From NCBI RefSeq assembly GCF_020880995.1, contig NZ_JAJISD010000001.1, forward strand, positions 620,001-684,000: a stretch of DNA of 64,000 nt, given 5' to 3'. How positions within the stretch are numbered: position 1 is the stretch's first letter; every line of letters begins with the position of its first letter. Source of the stretch: Reyranella aquatilis (GTDB lineage Bacteria > Pseudomonadota > Alphaproteobacteria > Reyranellales > Reyranellaceae). Both the position numbers and the translations under genes were made by a program. Under the pieces are notes generated by a model. The model did no database searches. It had not been told where the DNA came from and saw only the letters and a program-made list of their open reading frames with translations. This document shows positions 34,296-43,963 of the stretch, one piece after another.

Positions 34296-35474
34296 ATGCC
34301 GGATGATGCCTCGACCATCGGTCTGCGCGTCGTCGATTCGCTCGCCGCGATCGACGCCGAACAGTGGGATGCCTGCGCCCTTGCCCCCGGATCGGCAGGC
34401 AACCCCTTCCTCAGCCATCGCTTCCTGAAGACGCTGGAGGATTCGAAATCGGTCGGGCGGCGCACCGGCTGGCAGCCGCAGTATCTGCTGGCCGAGTCCG
34501 ACGATGGCCTGCTGCAGGGCGCGGCTCCGCTCTACGTGAAGAGCCATTCCCAGGGCGAGTACGTGTTCGACCACGGCTGGGCCCAGGCGCTGGAACGCGC
34601 CGGCGGCCGCTACTATCCCAAGCTCCAGGTCGCCGTGCCCTTCACGCCGGTCCCTGGCCCTCGCCTGTTCGCCCGCCCTGGTCCCCTCGCCGCTCCGGTG
34701 AAGGACGCGCTAATCGACATGCTGTCCAAGATCGCCGGCGACAACAACATCAGCTCCGTCCACGCCACCTTTTGCACCGAAGACGACTGGAAGCGCTTCG
34801 GCGAGCGCGGCTGGCTGCTGAGGCTTGGCCAGCAGTATCACTGGCGCAACGACGGCTACCGGACCTTCGACGATTTCCTGGCGGCGCTCTCATCACGCAA
34901 GCGCAAGGCGATCCGCAAGGAGCGTGAGGCGGTGAAGCGCGACAGCATCATCATGCGGACGCTGAGCGGCGACGAGATCCGCCCCGAGCACTGGGACGCC
35001 TTCTTCGCCTTCTACATGGATACGGGCGGGCGCAAGTGGGGAACGCCATACCTGACGCGATCCTTCTTCGATATCCTCGGCGCGACAATGGCCGACAAGG
35101 TCGTGCTGGTCATGGCCGAGGCCGACGGACGCCCCGTGGGAGGCGCCCTGAACCTCAAGGGCGACGACACGCTCTACGGCCGCTACTGGGGGTGCCTCGA
35201 AAGCCACGCCTTCCTGCATTTCGAGGCCTGCTACTACCAGGCCATCGACTATGCGATCGCCCACGGCCTTGCGCGCGTCGAAGCAGGCGCCCAGGGGGAT
35301 CACAAGATCCAGCGCGGCTACCTTCCGGTACCCACCTATTCGGCCCACTGGATCGTCGATGCGAGCTTCCGTCACGCCGTCGACGAGTACCTCAAGCGGG
35401 AGCGTCGCGCCGTCGAACAGGAGATCGAAGGGCTGATGCAGTACTCGCCCTTCCGCAGGGAAAACGAGGGCTGA
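34296..35474 (+). CDS. GNAT/FemAB-like acyltransferase (peptidogalycan biosynthesis protein family)
   Basis: A 392-residue protein of the FemAB-like GNAT family often labelled peptidogalycan biosynthesis protein. Landmarks are NPFLSHRFLKTLEDSKSVGRRTGWQPQYLLAE, YVFDHGWAQALERAGGRYYPKLQVAVPFTPVPGPRL, RNDGYRTFDDFLAALSSRKRKAIRKEREAVKRD, TGGRKWGTPYLTRSFFDIL, GGALNLKGDDTLYGRYWGCLE and FEACYYQAIDYAIAHGLARVEAGAQGDHKIQRGYLPVPTYSAHWI. It probably transfers an acyl or aminoacyl group; the acceptor is unknown. It ends 4 bp from the convergent 57-aa gene. Confidence 0.9.
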   Translation: MPDDASTIGLRVVDSLAAIDAEQWDACALAPGSAGNPFLSHRFLKTLEDSKSVGRRTGWQPQYLLAESDDGLLQGAAPLYVKSHSQGEYVFDHGWAQALERAGGRYYPKLQVAVPFTPVPGPRLFARPGPLAAPVKDALIDMLSKIAGDNNISSVHATFCTEDDWKRFGERGWLLRLGQQYHWRNDGYRTFDDFLAALSSRKRKAIRKEREAVKRDSIIMRTLSGDEIRPEHWDAFFAFYMDTGGRKWGTPYLTRSFFDILGATMADKVVLVMAEADGRPVGGALNLKGDDTLYGRYWGCLESHAFLHFEACYYQAIDYAIAHGLARVEAGAQGDHKIQRGYLPVPTYSAHWIVDASFRHAVDEYLKRERRAVEQEIEGLMQYSPFRRENEG

Positions 35475-35478
35475 CGGC

Positions 35479-35652
35479 CTATTTGGCCATCAGCACCCCG
35501 AAGAAGAAGACAACGAAGAAGACCGCCTGCTCGGTAAGGCCGAGCGGCGCCTGCCACCCGGCCTTATCGACGATGAACAGGACGACCCAGAACACCGCGG
35601 TGGCAAGCACCGAGGCGCGCAGGGCGACCCAGAGCGGCTTGAAGGCGCTCAC
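35479..35652 (-). CDS. 57-residue two-helix membrane protein downstream of clpA
   Basis: GTG start at 35652 shares its G with the clpA stop (TAGTG), giving a coupled 57-residue ORF ending at a TAG (35479-35481). Two hydrophobic stretches are visible, LRASVLATAVFWVVLFIV and AVFFVVFFFGVLMA, separated by DKAGWQAPLGLTEQ, consistent with two membrane helices. I do not recognise a named family. The codon-phase coupling and Phe/Val-rich helices argue for a real gene. Confidence 0.68.
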   Translation of the reverse strand: MSAFKPLWVALRASVLATAVFWVVLFIVDKAGWQAPLGLTEQAVFFVVFFFGVLMAK

Positions 35653-37976
35653 TAGCCGGCGAGCACCGGCTCTTGGCTGGCCGGCGGCAGGGCACCGCGT
35701 TCAGGCGGCAGGAAGGTGAAGGCGAGCTTGGCGGTTTCGCCCGGCCCGTCGACGTCGACGCGCACCGTGCCCCCGTCGGAGAGCCTGCCGAACAGCACCT
35801 CTTCCGCCAGCGGTTTCTTCACGTACTCTTGGATCACGCGTGCGAGCGGCCGGGCGCCGAACAGCTTGTCGTAGCCCTTCTCCGCCAGCCAGCGACGTGC
35901 GCCATCCGTCAGCTCGATGAAGACCTTGCGGTCGGCGAGCTGGACTTCGAGCTCGGCCACGAACTTGTCCACCACCTTGCCCATCGATTCGGGGCCGAGG
36001 TTGGCGAACTTGATGATCGCGTCCAGCCGGTTGCGGAACTCCGGCGCGAACAGTCGGTTGATCGCCTCGTTGTCCTCGTCGTGCCGCTGCTCCCGGCCGA
36101 AGCCCAGAGCCGGCTTGGCGATGTCGGCAGCACCGGCGTTGGTCGTCATGCAAAGGATCACGTTGCGGAAGTCCACCGTCCGGCCGTTGTGGTCGGTGAG
36201 CTTGCCGTAATCCATGACCTGCAGAAGGACGTTGAAGACGTCCGGATGGGCCTTTTCGATCTCGTCGAACAGCACGACGCAGTGCGGATGCTGGTTGACC
36301 TTGTCGGTGAGCAGTCCGCCCTGGTCGAAACCGACATAGCCCGGCGGGGCGCCGATCAGGCGCGAGACGCTGTGGCGCTCCATGTACTCCGACATGTCGA
36401 AGCGGATGACCTCGAGGCCGAGCAGGCGAGCCAGTTGGCGCGTCACCTCGGTCTTGCCGACGCCGGTCGGTCCCGCCAGCAGATAGCTGCCGATCGGCTT
36501 TTCCGGCGACCGCAGGCCCGCGCGGGCGAGCTTGATGGAAGCCGCGAGCTGGTCGATGGCGTGATCCTGGCCGAACACGACCGTCTTCAGGTCGCGGTCG
36601 ATCGTGCGCAGCATCTCGGTATCGTCCTTGGACACCGACTTCGGCGGGATGCGCGCGATCTTGGCGACGATTTCCTCGATGTCCGAGACCTCGATCGTGC
36701 TCTTGCGCTGGTCGGGCGCGCGAAGCATCTGCGCAGCACCGACCTCGTCGATCACGTCGATCGCCTTGTCCGGCAGCTTGCGGTCATGGATGTAGCGCGC
36801 CGACAATTCGACAGCCGCCTTGATCGCATCGTCGGTGAAGCTCACATGATGATGCTTCTCGTAGACCGGCTTCAACCCCTTCATGATCTCGACGGCATCG
36901 CTGATCGTGGGCTCGGGCACGTCGATCTTCTGGAAGCGACGCACCAGCGCGCGGTCCTTCTCGAAGTAGTTGCGGTACTCCTTGTACGTCGTCGAGCCGA
37001 TGCAGCGGAGTTCGCCCGACTGGAGCGAGGGCTTCAGCAGATTGGACGCGTCCATCGAGCCGCCCGACGTGGCGCCGGCTCCGATGATCGTGTGGATCTC
37101 GTCGATGAAGAGGACCGAATTCGGCTTCTTCTTGAGTTCGCCCAGGACCGCCTTCAGCCGCTCCTCGAAGTCGCCGCGATAGCGCGTGCCGGCCAGCAGG
37201 GCACCCATGTCGAGCGAGTAGATGATCGCTTCCTTGAGGACTTCCGGGACCTCGCCGTCGATGATCTTGCGGGCAAGACCCTCGGCGATCGCCGTCTTGC
37301 CGACGCCGGGTTCGCCGACATAGAGCGGGTTGTTCTTGGTGCGGCGGCACAACACCTGAATGGTCCGCTCGACCTCGTGATCGCGCCCAATGAGCGGATC
37401 GACGCGGCCCTCGCGGGCCTTCTGGTTCAGGTCGACACAGTAGGCGGCCAGCGCCTCGTTGCCCTGCTTTGCCGCGCCCTCGCCGCCGCCTGCTTCCTCC
37501 TCGGAGCCGCTGACGCGGCGGGTGCGCGAACGGCCCGGCACCTTGGCCTTGCCGTGACTGATGTAATCGACCGCGTCGAGACGGGTCATGCCCTGGTTCT
37601 CGAGGAACGACACGGCATGGCTGTCGCGCTCCGAGAAGAGCGCCACCAGCACGTTGGCGCCGGTTACCTCGTTGCGACCGGAAGACTGCACGTGGACCGC
37701 CGCCCGCTGAACGACGCGCTGGAAGCCCGCAGTCGGCAGCGGCTCGCTGGCGCTCTGCGTGATTATGCCTTTGAGACGATTATCGACGAAGGTTTCGAGG
37801 TCGTGGCGCAACCGATCGATGTCGACGCCGCAGGCCTTGAGGACGGGGACCGCGTCCTCGTCCTCGGTCATCGCCAGCAGCAGGTGCTCCAGCGTCGCGT
37901 ACTCGTGACGACGTTCACCTGCCAACCCGAAGGCGCGATGCAGGGACTTCTCGAGGTTCTTGGACAACATGGACAT
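35652..37976 (-). CDS. clpA: ATP-dependent Clp protease ATP-binding subunit ClpA
   Basis: A 774-residue AAA+ unfoldase that feeds substrates, including N-degron proteins delivered by ClpS, to ClpP. The N domain ([34 protein letters not shown]) is followed by D1 with Walker [14 protein letters not shown] and Walker [15 protein letters not shown], then D2 with [13 protein letters not shown] and [17 protein letters not shown]. The IGL-type ClpP-binding loop is in [11 protein letters not shown], where the motif is LGF. GAGGTGG precedes the ATG. It lies 42 bp downstream of clpS. Confidence 0.97.
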   Translation of the reverse strand: MSMLSKNLEKSLHRAFGLAGERRHEYATLEHLLLAMTEDEDAVPVLKACGVDIDRLRHDLETFVDNRLKGIITQSASEPLPTAGFQRVVQRAAVHVQSSGRNEVTGANVLVALFSERDSHAVSFLENQGMTRLDAVDYISHGKAKVPGRSRTRRVSGSEEEAGGGEGAAKQGNEALAAYCVDLNQKAREGRVDPLIGRDHEVERTIQVLCRRTKNNPLYVGEPGVGKTAIAEGLARKIIDGEVPEVLKEAIIYSLDMGALLAGTRYRGDFEERLKAVLGELKKKPNSVLFIDEIHTIIGAGATSGGSMDASNLLKPSLQSGELRCIGSTTYKEYRNYFEKDRALVRRFQKIDVPEPTISDAVEIMKGLKPVYEKHHHVSFTDDAIKAAVELSARYIHDRKLPDKAIDVIDEVGAAQMLRAPDQRKSTIEVSDIEEIVAKIARIPPKSVSKDDTEMLRTIDRDLKTVVFGQDHAIDQLAASIKLARAGLRSPEKPIGSYLLAGPTGVGKTEVTRQLARLLGLEVIRFDMSEYMERHSVSRLIGAPPGYVGFDQGGLLTDKVNQHPHCVVLFDEIEKAHPDVFNVLLQVMDYGKLTDHNGRTVDFRNVILCMTTNAGAADIAKPALGFGREQRHDEDNEAINRLFAPEFRNRLDAIIKFANLGPESMGKVVDKFVAELEVQLADRKVFIELTDGARRWLAEKGYDKLFGARPLARVIQEYVKKPLAEEVLFGRLSDGGTVRVDVDGPGETAKLAFTFLPPERGALPPASQEPVLAG

Positions 37977-38018
37977 CGGACCACCTCGACAGGAAAAACA
38001 AACTACTCTTGGTCGTCG

Positions 38019-38423
38019 TTACTCTTTCTCCAAGGTGCACTGGAGAGGGTGCTGGTTCTTACGCGCGTAGTCCACCGTCTGGGTCACTTTCGTCTCGGCG
38101 ATCTCGTAGGTGTAGACGCCGCAGACTCCCACGCCCTTCTGATGGACGTGCAGCATGACCTCGGTGGCCTCCTCGCGATTCTTCTGGAAGATGTTCTGCA
38201 GAACGTCGACGACGAACTCCATCGGCGTGTAGTCGTCGTTCAGCATCAGCACCTTGTACATCGACGGCTTCTTGGTGCGGGTCCGCGTCAGCGTAAGGGC
38301 ACCGGTACGACCGTCGTCGCCGCCCTCGCCGTCGTCGCGGCGCGGCGGCTGCTGGGGCGGACCGTTCGGCGGCTCGCTGGGCCCGCCGAGCCGCACTTCG
38401 CTTGCGCTGCGCAGAAAATTCAT
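38019..38423 (-). CDS. clpS: ATP-dependent Clp protease adaptor ClpS
   Basis: A 134-residue adaptor that recognises N-terminal Leu/Phe/Trp/Tyr degrons and hands them to ClpA. The folded domain starts [79 protein letters not shown], with the LNDDYTPM pocket motif. The N terminus is a flexible Pro/Gly/Asp-rich tail. The ATG at 38423 is chosen because a TATAAT -10 element places the transcript start near 38453, where a longer ORF would begin. Confidence 0.95.
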   Translation of the reverse strand: MNFLRSASEVRLGGPSEPPNGPPQQPPRRDDGEGGDDGRTGALTLTRTRTKKPSMYKVLMLNDDYTPMEFVVDVLQNIFQKNREEATEVMLHVHQKGVGVCGVYTYEIAETKVTQTVDYARKNQHPLQCTLEKE

Positions 38424-38459
38424 TGCCCTAGCCACACTCCAAAGCCAAGCCACACAAGA

Positions 38460-38465
38460 ATTATA
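38460..38465 (-). promoter_or_regulatory. -10 element of the clpS-clpA operon
   Basis: A perfect TATAAT on the minus strand (plus-strand ATTATA at 38460-38465), 37 bp upstream of the clpS ATG. No good -35 hexamer is seen at standard spacing. Confidence 0.4.
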
Positions 38466-38486
38466 TAGGGAGCCCGGACGATTCCG

Positions 38487-39206
38487 CTACCTCGGTCGGA
38501 GCCCGTCCTTGCCCACGACCAGCATCCAGCGGTCGGCCCGGGCGCGGTGGATCGGGGCGTTCATGTCGCGCCGCAGCTCCGCAGGCTCGAGCTTGCGTGG
38601 CGGATTGACCGGGATCGGCACGGCATCCCACGAGAATAGCCTGGCCGAGAATTTGACGTTCGCAAAACCATCCGTCGGGTAGTGGTAGGCCTGAAAGCCC
38701 CAGACACCGTTGCGGCAGGAGGCGACCGCCCACCAGAAGTCGTTGTCCGGCAGTCGCATTCCGTCCCGCGGTGGACCGAACGCCCGGCTCTCTTCGAGCA
38801 ACCCCACCAGATCACGGGTTTCCGCGGCATTCAGGAGGCGCTGCCCCCCCTTCATGCTCCAGGGCGCGAAGATGTCGGAGGGGGTCGAGATCAGCATGTT
38901 GGTGATGCCGGTGGTGACATTGCCCTGCCCCTCCAGCACGCCGATGTTCATGCCCGCTGTCCCGTCGGGCTGCAGGAAGATCTCGTAGGCGCGGACCTGC
39001 TCCTCCCAGAGGGCGTTGTAGATCAGCCGCAGACGGCTGCGACCGCCCGGGACGCACGCGGCCCGGATGTCGTTGGCAGCGACGAAATCGAACCAGTGGA
39101 AGCTGCGCACGACGGGCTTCTCGACGTTGCGATCGGGCCGCTGGGCGGTCGCCGGCCCGGCCGCGAGGAGCGTCACGGCGGCCATGGTCGCGAAAAAAGC
39201 CTTCAT
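38487..39206 (-). CDS. Exported protein of unknown function
   Basis: A 239-residue secreted protein with signal peptide MKAFFATMAAVTLLAAGPATAQ. The mature part includes VRSFHWFDFVAANDIRAACVPGGRSRLRLIYNALWEEQVRAYEIFLQPDGTAGMNIGVLEGQGNVT and WWAVASCRNGVWGFQAYHYPTDGFANVKFSARLFSWDAVPIPVN. Two Cys may pair. I recognise no named domain. AGGAG lies six bases before the ATG at 39206; the GTG three bases earlier is less likely. It stands alone upstream of clpS. Confidence 0.82.
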   Translation of the reverse strand: MKAFFATMAAVTLLAAGPATAQRPDRNVEKPVVRSFHWFDFVAANDIRAACVPGGRSRLRLIYNALWEEQVRAYEIFLQPDGTAGMNIGVLEGQGNVTTGITNMLISTPSDIFAPWSMKGGQRLLNAAETRDLVGLLEESRAFGPPRDGMRLPDNDFWWAVASCRNGVWGFQAYHYPTDGFANVKFSARLFSWDAVPIPVNPPRKLEPAELRRDMNAPIHRARADRWMLVVGKDGLRPR

Positions 39207-39367
39207 CACGGTCTCCTATGGACAGCCGCATGATCGGCGCGAACTAGGGCAGCAGAGCGGCATGTGCAAAGTTGCAGAGCAAACCGAACTTTAGTAGAGT
39301 AACAGGAATTGCCCATAACGTATTGGCTGGGCACAAAAATCAGAATTTTGCGTGTGGCGTATTCGCA

Positions 39368-40813
39368 ATGATTTTCCGGTTCAGGCGAATTGCGGTCAGT
39401 CTTTCCTGGTTTGCCGTCGGTGCTGTGTTCATCGGCGCGACCCTGACGCCCGCGCCCGTCGACGCGCAGACGACGTCGGTCAAGCGCGCCGCGCCGCCGG
39501 CCAAGGCCCGCGCCAAGGCTTCATCGCGCAATACGTCCTCCTCCTGGGTTCCCAATCCAGGCGTCAATGCCCGCGAATCCTACCTGATCGTAGATGCCAC
39601 GAGCGGCCGCGAGCTCGCATCTGACCGCCCCGACGAGCTGCGCCATCCTGCGTCTCTCACCAAGCTGATGACCATCTACCTCACCTTCTCGGCCCTCGAT
39701 TCGGGCCGTCTGTCGCTGGGCGACGGGCTGCAGGTGTCGGTCAACGCGCTCAATGCCCCGCCGACCAAGATGGGCATGACGCCGGGCGGCACGGTGAACG
39801 TGCGTGATGCCACGATGGCGCTGGTTACGCGGTCGGCAAACGACGCCGCCGTGCTGCTGGCCGAGGCGCTCGCCGGCAGCGAAGAGGCGTTTGCCCGGCT
39901 GATGACGCAGAAGGCGCGCCAGCTCGGCATGACGTCGACGGTGTTCCGCAATGCCTCCGGCCTTCCCAACAGCGAGCAGGTCACGACGGCGCGCGATCTC
40001 GCCAAGCTCGCCAACGCGCTGCTGCGTGACTATCCGCACTACTATGCAATCTTCTCCGTTCAGAGCTACGCCTATCGCGGCCGCACGCTCGAGAACCATA
40101 ACCGCATGCTCGGCAACTACGATGGCGCCGACGGCCTGAAGACCGGCTACACGAACGCGTCCGGGTTCAACCTCGTGATGTCCGCCGTGCGCGACAATCG
40201 CCGCCTGATCGGCGTGGTCATGGGCGGCACGAGCGCGGCCCAGCGCGACCGGACGATGGCAGCCCTGATGGACCGGGGCTTCGCGCTTGCCGCCGCGATG
40301 CAGCTCTCGCCCTGGACGTCGCAGCGCAAACCGCCGTCGGCCCGCTACACCGCCGCTCAATTCGATCCGGGCAGCAGCTTCGCGGAGGCTTACCGGCCGC
40401 CCCAGGCAGCACCGCAGCAGGTCAGCCCGAAGTATGCCGGCTTCGTGCCGCCCGCGCCGGCCGCGCCACCGGCTGCGCAGACGTCATTCGCCGCGGCGCC
40501 GCCCCCGGCCGCGCCTGCCCCTGCAATGTCGGACACGCCCGCTCTTGGTAGCTGGGTCATCCAGGTCGGCTCCTTCAGCGAGCCTCAGGCGGCCCAGGCA
40601 GCGCTCGAGCGCGCGACCGCCGCGCTGCCCAACGCCCGTCAGGCATCGGCGATCGTCGACGAAGTCCAGATGGCCAACCGCGTCTTCCACCGGGCACGCC
40701 TCATCAACCTGTCGCAGGAACAGGCCACCGAAGGCTGCAAGCGGCTGGAGAAGCGGAAGATCTACTGCTCGGCCCTGCAGGTCACGGCCTGGAATACGCC
40801 GGGCGCCCGCTGA
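39368..40813 (+). CDS. dacC: D-alanyl-D-alanine carboxypeptidase with C-terminal SPOR domain
   Basis: A 481-residue PBP5-like (S11) enzyme that trims D-Ala from peptidoglycan stem peptides. The signal segment is IAVSLSWFAVGAVFIGATLTPAPVDAQ. Active-site motifs are S96-L-T-K99 in HPASLTKLM, SAN in VTRSANDAAVLLAE and KTG in DGLKTGYTNASGFN. A Pro/Ala linker leads to a SPOR domain (about residues 393-478: GSWVIQVGSFSEPQAAQAALERA), which binds denuded glycan and would target the enzyme to the septum. The 5' flank 39207-39367 holds an AT-rich imperfect repeat but no clear promoter. The 3' end overlaps the convergent gene by 32 bp. Confidence 0.94.
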   Translation: MIFRFRRIAVSLSWFAVGAVFIGATLTPAPVDAQTTSVKRAAPPAKARAKASSRNTSSSWVPNPGVNARESYLIVDATSGRELASDRPDELRHPASLTKLMTIYLTFSALDSGRLSLGDGLQVSVNALNAPPTKMGMTPGGTVNVRDATMALVTRSANDAAVLLAEALAGSEEAFARLMTQKARQLGMTSTVFRNASGLPNSEQVTTARDLAKLANALLRDYPHYYAIFSVQSYAYRGRTLENHNRMLGNYDGADGLKTGYTNASGFNLVMSAVRDNRRLIGVVMGGTSAAQRDRTMAALMDRGFALAAAMQLSPWTSQRKPPSARYTAAQFDPGSSFAEAYRPPQAAPQQVSPKYAGFVPPAPAAPPAAQTSFAAAPPPAAPAPAMSDTPALGSWVIQVGSFSEPQAAQAALERATAALPNARQASAIVDEVQMANRVFHRARLINLSQEQATEGCKRLEKRKIYCSALQVTAWNTPGAR

Positions 40814-41216
40814 GCGCCCGCTTCAGGCGCTCGACGAACAGCCGCTTGTGACGGCGCTGCCAGAGGCTCAGGTCCCACAGTTCGCGACTGGGCTTTAGGC
40901 GCGACTGGATGGGCTCGAAGACCGACACCACGGTCATCCTCCCGCGAACTTTCACCCTGAGCGGCACCACTCGATAGCCGGGACCTTCGTAAGCCGCGAG
41001 GCGCGCCACATCGCGCGCGCTAAGACCGCCGACGATCGCGCCCGAAACCTCCCCGCGTGCATCGGCAATCACGATGGGATACGTGCCGCCCTGCACCCGC
41101 CGCCGCGCATGGCCCGGCAGGCGTGCCTCCGTATAGGCCTGTGGCGGCAGGCGCCGTGCCAGGACAAGAGCCGTCACGTCACGATCGAGCAGCGTGCCGT
41201 AGAAGAAGAAGCGCAT
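40782..41216 (-). CDS. Gamma-glutamylcyclotransferase-like (AIG2-type) protein
   Basis: A 144-residue protein of the GGCT/AIG2 fold. MRFFFYGTLLDRDVTALVLARRLPP carries the YGTL substrate-binding motif, and GEVSGAIVGGLSARDVARLAAYEGPGYRVVPLRV contains the acidic catalytic position (YEGPGYR). Activity on gamma-glutamyl compounds is inferred from the fold only. The ATG shares a base with the pgm stop (TGATG), so it is coupled to that gene. A basic C-terminal tail overlaps the end of dacC on the opposite strand. Confidence 0.85.
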   Translation of the reverse strand: MRFFFYGTLLDRDVTALVLARRLPPQAYTEARLPGHARRRVQGGTYPIVIADARGEVSGAIVGGLSARDVARLAAYEGPGYRVVPLRVKVRGRMTVVSVFEPIQSRLKPSRELWDLSLWQRRHKRLFVERLKRALSGRPAYSRP

Positions 41217-42610
41217 CAGTGATGGCCGGAGCTGGCGTCGTCCGGCAGCTCGACACCGCATGCGGCGAGCGCAGCCTTCAGGTCGGCCATCAACCGCTCC
41301 AGTCCCGCATCGTCGGTGGCCTCGCACCGCGCCACGAGAACGGGCTGCGTGTTCGACGCCCGCAGCAGCCACCAGCCGTCCTTCGTGCTCACCCGGACGC
41401 CGTCGATGTCCGAGAAGTTGGCACCGTCCTTCTGCAGGCGCGCCTTCACCTTCTCCACCACGCCGAACTTCTGATCGTCCGGACAATCGAAGCGCAGCTC
41501 GGGCGTATTGACCGGCTGGGGAAGCCCGTCGCGCATGTCTGCCAGGGTCTCCTTCGAGTTGGCGACGATGTTGAGCAGGCGCAGGCCGCAATAGAGCGCA
41601 TCGTCGAAACCGTAGAAGGTGTCGGCAAAGAAGACGTGACCGCTCATCTCGCCCGCGAGCGGCGCACCGACCTCGGCCATCTTGCTCTTGATGAGAGAGT
41701 GACCGGTCTTGAACATCATCGGCTTGCCGCCGGCCTTGGCGATCTCGTCGAAAAGCACCTGGCTCGCCTTCACGTCCGCGATGATGGTGGCGCCCGGCCT
41801 GCTCTTCAGCACGTCGCGCGACCACAGGACGAGAAGCTGATCGCCCCACAGGATGCGGCCCTTGCCGTCCACGGCGCCGATGCGATCGCCGTCGCCGTCG
41901 AAGGCGATGCCCAGATCGCAGCCCTGCTTCTTCACCTCGGCGATCAGTTGCTCGAGGTTCTTCGGCACTGTCGGATCGGGATGATGCGCCGGGAAGGTGC
42001 CGTCGACCTTCTCGTTGAGCACGAAATGCTCGCCTTCGAGCTTGTCGACCACCGCGCGGATCGACACGCCGACGGCTCCGTTGCCGGTATCCCAGGCAAC
42101 CTTGAGCTTCTTGCCGGGCTTCACGTCGCGCAGCAGACGGGCCGCATAGTCGGCGAGGATCGGACGCTTCTCGACCTTGCCCTGCCCCGTCTCCCAGTCG
42201 CCTTTCCCGGCCATCGCGCCCAGCGTCTGGATGTCGGCCCCGAAGAAGGACTTCTTGCCCATCATCATCTTGAAGCCGTTGTAGTCCGGCGGATTGTGCG
42301 ACCCGGTGATCTGGATGCCGCCGTCGGCCTCGAGATGGTAGACGGCAAAATAAAGCATCGGAGTCGCCGCCAGTCCGATGTCCAGCACGTCGATACCGGC
42401 AGCGGTCAGCCCCTCGATGCAGGCCGCCGCGAGTTCCGGCGAACTCAGCCGGCCGTCGTAGCCCAGCGCCACGCGCTTGCCGCCCTTGCGCTTCACCAGC
42501 GTGCCCAGCGTGCGGCCGATCGCGCGGGCGTCGGCGGCATGGACGGTGCCGCCCACGATGCCGCGGATGTCGTACTCGCGCAGGATGCTGGAATCGAACT
42601 TGTGGCTCAT
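41216..42610 (-). CDS. pgm: Phosphomannomutase/phosphoglucomutase
   Basis: A 464-residue alpha-D-phosphohexomutase interconverting hexose 1- and 6-phosphates. The four family motifs are in order: phosphoserine loop GIQITGSHNPPDYNGFK, metal loop LGIAFDGDGDRIGAVD, sugar loop LAGEMSGHVFFAD and phosphate loop LLRASNTQPVLVARCE. The ATG at 42610 (MSHKFDSSILREYDIRGIVGG) matches the usual start. It is followed by ugd and galU upstream on the same strand, so it probably supplies glucose 1-phosphate for UDP-glucose, and possibly mannose 1-phosphate. Confidence 0.95.
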   Translation of the reverse strand: MSHKFDSSILREYDIRGIVGGTVHAADARAIGRTLGTLVKRKGGKRVALGYDGRLSSPELAAACIEGLTAAGIDVLDIGLAATPMLYFAVYHLEADGGIQITGSHNPPDYNGFKMMMGKKSFFGADIQTLGAMAGKGDWETGQGKVEKRPILADYAARLLRDVKPGKKLKVAWDTGNGAVGVSIRAVVDKLEGEHFVLNEKVDGTFPAHHPDPTVPKNLEQLIAEVKKQGCDLGIAFDGDGDRIGAVDGKGRILWGDQLLVLWSRDVLKSRPGATIIADVKASQVLFDEIAKAGGKPMMFKTGHSLIKSKMAEVGAPLAGEMSGHVFFADTFYGFDDALYCGLRLLNIVANSKETLADMRDGLPQPVNTPELRFDCPDDQKFGVVEKVKARLQKDGANFSDIDGVRVSTKDGWWLLRASNTQPVLVARCEATDDAGLERLMADLKAALAACGVELPDDASSGHH

Positions 42611-42641
42611 GGAATGAACTCCGCAGAAAACCGTCAGAAAT

Positions 42642-43958
42642 TCAGGAACGCGGGCCAGGCCGGCCGACGCCCTCGTAGGTAAAGCCAAGCGCGCGCATTT
42701 CACCCGGATCGAAGATGTTGCGCAGGTCGACGATGCGCGGCTGGCGCATCAGCTCCTTGATGCGCCGCGGGTCAAGCCCACGGAACTCGTGCCACTCCGT
42801 AATGACGAGCAGCACGTCGGCGCCGGTCGCCGCCTCGTAGGCGGTTCGCGTGAAGGTCACGTCCTTCAGCAACCGTCCCGCCTCCTCCATGCCTTCAGGA
42901 TCGAAGGCCACGATCCGGGCACCGGCCGCCTGCAGCGCCGGGACGATATCGAGCGATGGCGCATCGCGCATGTCGTCGGTGTTCGGCTTGAAGGTGAGAC
43001 CCAGCACACCGACCGTCAGCCCGGCGACGGAACCGCCGCAGAAGTCGATGACCTTCCGGGCCATCCGCTTCTTGCGCCCGTTGTTCACCTGGATCACCTG
43101 CTCGACGATGGTCTGCGGCGCATTGGCCTCGCGCGCCGTATAGGCGAGCGCCAGCGTGTCCTTCGGGAAGCATGATCCGCCGAAGCCCGGTCCAGGATGC
43201 AGGAACTTGCGCCCGATCCGCCCGTCGAGGCCGATGCCGCGCGCCACGTCGTGCACGTCGGCACCGACCTTCTCGCACAGGTCGGCGATCTCGTTGATGA
43301 AGGTGATCTTGGTCGCGAGGAAGGCGTTGCCCGCGTACTTGGTGACCTCGGCGGTCTCGATGTTGGTGAACACCATCGGTGTCTGGATCAAGTTGAGCGG
43401 CCGATAGATCGCCGCCATCACATCGCGCGCCCGCTGGCTTTCGACGCCGATCACGACGCGGTCCGGCTTCATGAAGTCCTCGATCGCCGCGCCTTCGCGC
43501 AGGAACTCCGGGTTCGACGCCACGTCGAATTCCGCCGCCGGGCGGGACTCCCGGATGATGCGGGCGACCTCCCGGCCAGTACCGACCGGAACGGTCGATT
43601 TGGTCACGATCACGGTGTAGCCGGTGATGGCCTGGGCGATCTCGGCCGCCGCGGCGTAGACGTAGGACAGGTCGGCATGCCCGTCGCCGCGCCGCGTCGG
43701 GGTGCCGACGGCGATGAACACCGCGTCGGCATTGCCGACGGCGTCCGCAAGATGGGTGCTGAAGGTCAGGCGTCCGGACCGCACGTTGTCGGCCACGAGG
43801 CGATCGAGGCCCGGCTCGTAGATCGGGATCTCGCCCCTGCGGAGCCGCTCGATCTTAGCGGCTTCCTTGTCGACGCACGCCACGTCGTGCCCGAATTGTG
43901 CGAAGCAGGCTCCGGACACCAGTCCCACGTAGCCGGAACCGATCATGGCGATGCGCAT
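42642..43958 (-). CDS. ugd: UDP-glucose 6-dehydrogenase
   Basis: A 438-residue NAD-dependent enzyme oxidising UDP-glucose to UDP-glucuronate for surface polysaccharides. Landmarks are MRIAMIGSGYVGLVSGACFAQFGHDV (Rossmann), VFIAVGTPTRRGDGHADLSYV, TVIVTKSTVPVGTG, NPEFLREGAAIEDFMKPDRVVIG, the Lys-containing AEVTKYAGNAFLATKITFINE, and the catalytic Cys in GPGFGGSCFPKDTLAL. It starts 5 bp after galU ends, so the two are co-transcribed. Confidence 0.96.
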   Translation of the reverse strand: MRIAMIGSGYVGLVSGACFAQFGHDVACVDKEAAKIERLRRGEIPIYEPGLDRLVADNVRSGRLTFSTHLADAVGNADAVFIAVGTPTRRGDGHADLSYVYAAAAEIAQAITGYTVIVTKSTVPVGTGREVARIIRESRPAAEFDVASNPEFLREGAAIEDFMKPDRVVIGVESQRARDVMAAIYRPLNLIQTPMVFTNIETAEVTKYAGNAFLATKITFINEIADLCEKVGADVHDVARGIGLDGRIGRKFLHPGPGFGGSCFPKDTLALAYTAREANAPQTIVEQVIQVNNGRKKRMARKVIDFCGGSVAGLTVGVLGLTFKPNTDDMRDAPSLDIVPALQAAGARIVAFDPEGMEEAGRLLKDVTFTRTAYEAATGADVLLVITEWHEFRGLDPRRIKELMRQPRIVDLRNIFDPGEMRALGFTYEGVGRPGPRS

Positions 43959-43963
43959 GGCGA

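Noticed and set aside
35673-38468. A 931-codon frame antisense to clpA and clpS
   Set aside because: Composition is His/Arg/Asp-rich shadow sequence; clpA and clpS are unambiguous on the other strand.
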